Shown here: in pieces, positions 6,141 through 7,330 of the stretch
Numbering within the stretch: the stretch's first letter is position 1
Layout of the letters: every line of letters begins with the position of its first letter
NCBI GenBank assembly: GCA_936936565.1
Contig: CAKZIX010000209.1
Span: forward strand, 1-7,330
Length of the DNA: 7,330 nucleotides
Direction: 5' to 3'
Origin: an uncultured Nocardiaceae bacterium
Lineage (GTDB): Bacteria > Actinomycetota > Actinomycetes > Mycobacteriales > Mycobacteriaceae
Notes under the pieces: model-generated
Seen by the model: the letters and a program-made list of their open reading frames with translations, nothing else
Database searches by the model: none
Told to the model about the DNA's origin: nothing
Made by a program: the position numbers and the translations under genes

Positions 6141-6146
6141 GGGAGG
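6141..6146 (+). promoter_or_regulatory. Strong dnaK ribosome-binding site
   Basis: GGGAGG sits six bases before ATG 6153. It is the only strong Shine-Dalgarno sequence in the window and fixes the dnaK start; the ini genes and the two small exported genes lack one. Confidence 0.9.
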
Positions 6147-6152
6147 AATCAC

Positions 6153-7330
6153 ATGGCTCGTGCGGTCGGAATCGACCTCGGCACCACGAACTCGGTTGTA
6201 GCGGTCCTCGAGGGCGGCGAACCGGTCGTCGTGGCCAACTCCGAAGGTTCGCGGACCACACCCTCGGTCGTCGCGTTCGCCAAGAACGGCGAGGTGCTCG
6301 TCGGCCAGCCTGCCAAGAACCAGGCGGTCACCAACGTGGATCGGACGATCCGCAGCGTCAAGCGCCACGTGGGCACCGATTGGACCGTCGACATCGACGG
6401 CAAGGGTTACACGGCCCAGGAGATCAGCGCGCGCGTGCTGCAGAAGCTCAAGCGCGACGCCGAGTCCTACCTGGGTGAAGACATCACCGACGCGGTGATC
6501 ACCGTCCCCGCCTACTTCAACGACGCGCAGCGTCAGGCCACCAAGGACGCCGGCCAGATCGCCGGCCTCAACGTGCTGCGCATCATCAACGAGCCCACCG
6601 CGGCCGCGCTCGCGTACGGCCTGGACAAGGGCGACAAGGAACAGACCATCCTGGTCTTCGACCTCGGTGGCGGCACGTTCGACGTCTCGCTGCTCGAGAT
6701 CGGCGAGGGTGTGGTCGAGGTGCGCGCGACCAGCGGCGACAACCACCTCGGTGGCGACGACTGGGACGACCGGGTCGTCACCTGGCTCGTCGACAAGTTC
6801 AAGAGCACCTCGGGCATCGACCTGACCAAGGACAAGATGGCCATGCAGCGTCTGCGCGAGGCTGCCGAGAAGGCCAAGATCGAGCTGTCCAGCAGCCAGA
6901 GCACCAGCATCAACCTGCCCTACATCACGGTCGACGCGGACAAGAACCCGCTGTTCCTCGACGAGCAGCTCACCCGCGCCGAGTTCCAGCGGATCACGCA
7001 GGACCTGCTGGATCGCACCCGCGCGCCGTTCCAGAACGTCGTCAAGGACGCCGGCATCTCGGTGTCCGACATCGACCACGTGGTCCTCGTCGGTGGCTCC
7101 ACCCGCATGCCCGCCGTCGCCGAGCTCGTCAAGGAGCTCACCGGTGGCCGCGAGCCCAACAAGGGCGTGAACCCTGACGAAGTGGTGGCAGTCGGAGCGG
7201 CTCTCCAGGCCGGTGTGCTCAAGGGTGAAGTCAAGGACGTCCTGCTGCTCGATGTCACCCCGCTGTCGCTGGGTATCGAGACCAAGGGCGGCGTGATGAC
7301 CAAGCTCATCGAGCGCAACACCACGATCCC
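6153..7330 (+). CDS. dnaK: DnaK (Hsp70) chaperone, 3' truncated
   Basis: 392 complete codons are present and the frame is still open at the window edge; full-length DnaK is about 620 residues. The visible part is the whole ATPase domain plus the linker and the first residues of the substrate-binding domain. Phosphate motif 1 is GIDLGTTNS (6-14), phosphate motif 2 DLGGGTFDVS (170-179) and the adenosine motif VLVGGSTRMP (311-320). The conserved linker DVLLLDVTPLSLG spans 362-374. Long blocks equal M. tuberculosis DnaK as I recall it. DnaK is the cytoplasmic ATP-driven chaperone that binds unfolded segments, working with DnaJ and GrpE; in actinomycetes it usually heads dnaK-grpE-dnaJ-hspR, which would lie beyond the window. 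Control by SigH and HspR is suggested by the upstream sites. ATG 6153 is set by the Shine-Dalgarno and by the family N-terminus MARAVGIDLG. Confidence 0.99.
   Translation, partial: MARAVGIDLGTTNSVVAVLEGGEPVVVANSEGSRTTPSVVAFAKNGEVLVGQPAKNQAVTNVDRTIRSVKRHVGTDWTVDIDGKGYTAQEISARVLQKLKRDAESYLGEDITDAVITVPAYFNDAQRQATKDAGQIAGLNVLRIINEPTAAALAYGLDKGDKEQTILVFDLGGGTFDVSLLEIGEGVVEVRATSGDNHLGGDDWDDRVVTWLVDKFKSTSGIDLTKDKMAMQRLREAAEKAKIELSSSQSTSINLPYITVDADKNPLFLDEQLTRAEFQRITQDLLDRTRAPFQNVVKDAGISVSDIDHVVLVGGSTRMPAVAELVKELTGGREPNKGVNPDEVVAVGAALQAGVLKGEVKDVLLLDVTPLSLGIETKGGVMTKLIERNTTI

Noticed and set aside
6138..7079. 313-residue minus-strand open frame opposite dnaK
   Set aside because: Long antisense frames opposite dnaK are a known artefact of its codon use and have been misannotated as an NAD-dependent glutamate dehydrogenase. 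The DnaK frame is certain, and this frame also runs across the dnaK Shine-Dalgarno region.

Overview
The window comes from a GC-rich, mycolic-acid-bearing actinomycete (Mycobacterium, Gordonia, Nocardia or Rhodococcus type; the genus cannot be fixed from the sequence). This rests on strong codon-position GC bias, GTG starts, an iniB-iniA-iniC cluster like the M. tuberculosis isoniazid-inducible operon, and a dnaK nearly identical in its opening residues to mycobacterial DnaK. Family comparisons were made from memory, not by database search.

Layout. Positions 1-1242 (+) hold the 3' part of an IniB-like gene: a Gly/Ala-rich protein built from imperfect repeats, with its start outside the window. 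It is followed after 27 bases by iniA (1270-3219, +), a dynamin-like GTPase with a hydrophobic membrane paddle. iniA overlaps iniC (3216-4658, +), a second dynamin-like GTPase, by four bases. These three look like one transcription unit. Positions 4659-4840 are a short convergent intergenic region with a nested inverted repeat that may terminate transcription from both sides. Two minus-strand genes follow (4841-5356 and 5490-5957). They encode small exported paralogues of unknown function that both end in KTYDVP and each carry two cysteines. Both have a TAnnnT -10-like box exactly eight bases before the start codon, which suggests leaderless mRNAs. The last part (6153 to the end, +) is dnaK, cut by the window edge after 392 codons. 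Its 195-base divergent upstream region holds a good SigH/SigR-type promoter (GGAAC-N18-GTT), two imperfect HspR-type HAIR operators and a strong Shine-Dalgarno sequence.

How the parts relate. IniA and IniC are expected to work together on the inner membrane in the response to cell-wall damage, with IniB made from the same transcript. DnaK is a general stress chaperone under heat and thiol-oxidative control. The two small exported proteins sit between these stress loci. Position alone does not show that they take part in either response, but they are the least explained genes here. The iniBAC-to-dnaK order resembles M. tuberculosis, where different genes lie between them.
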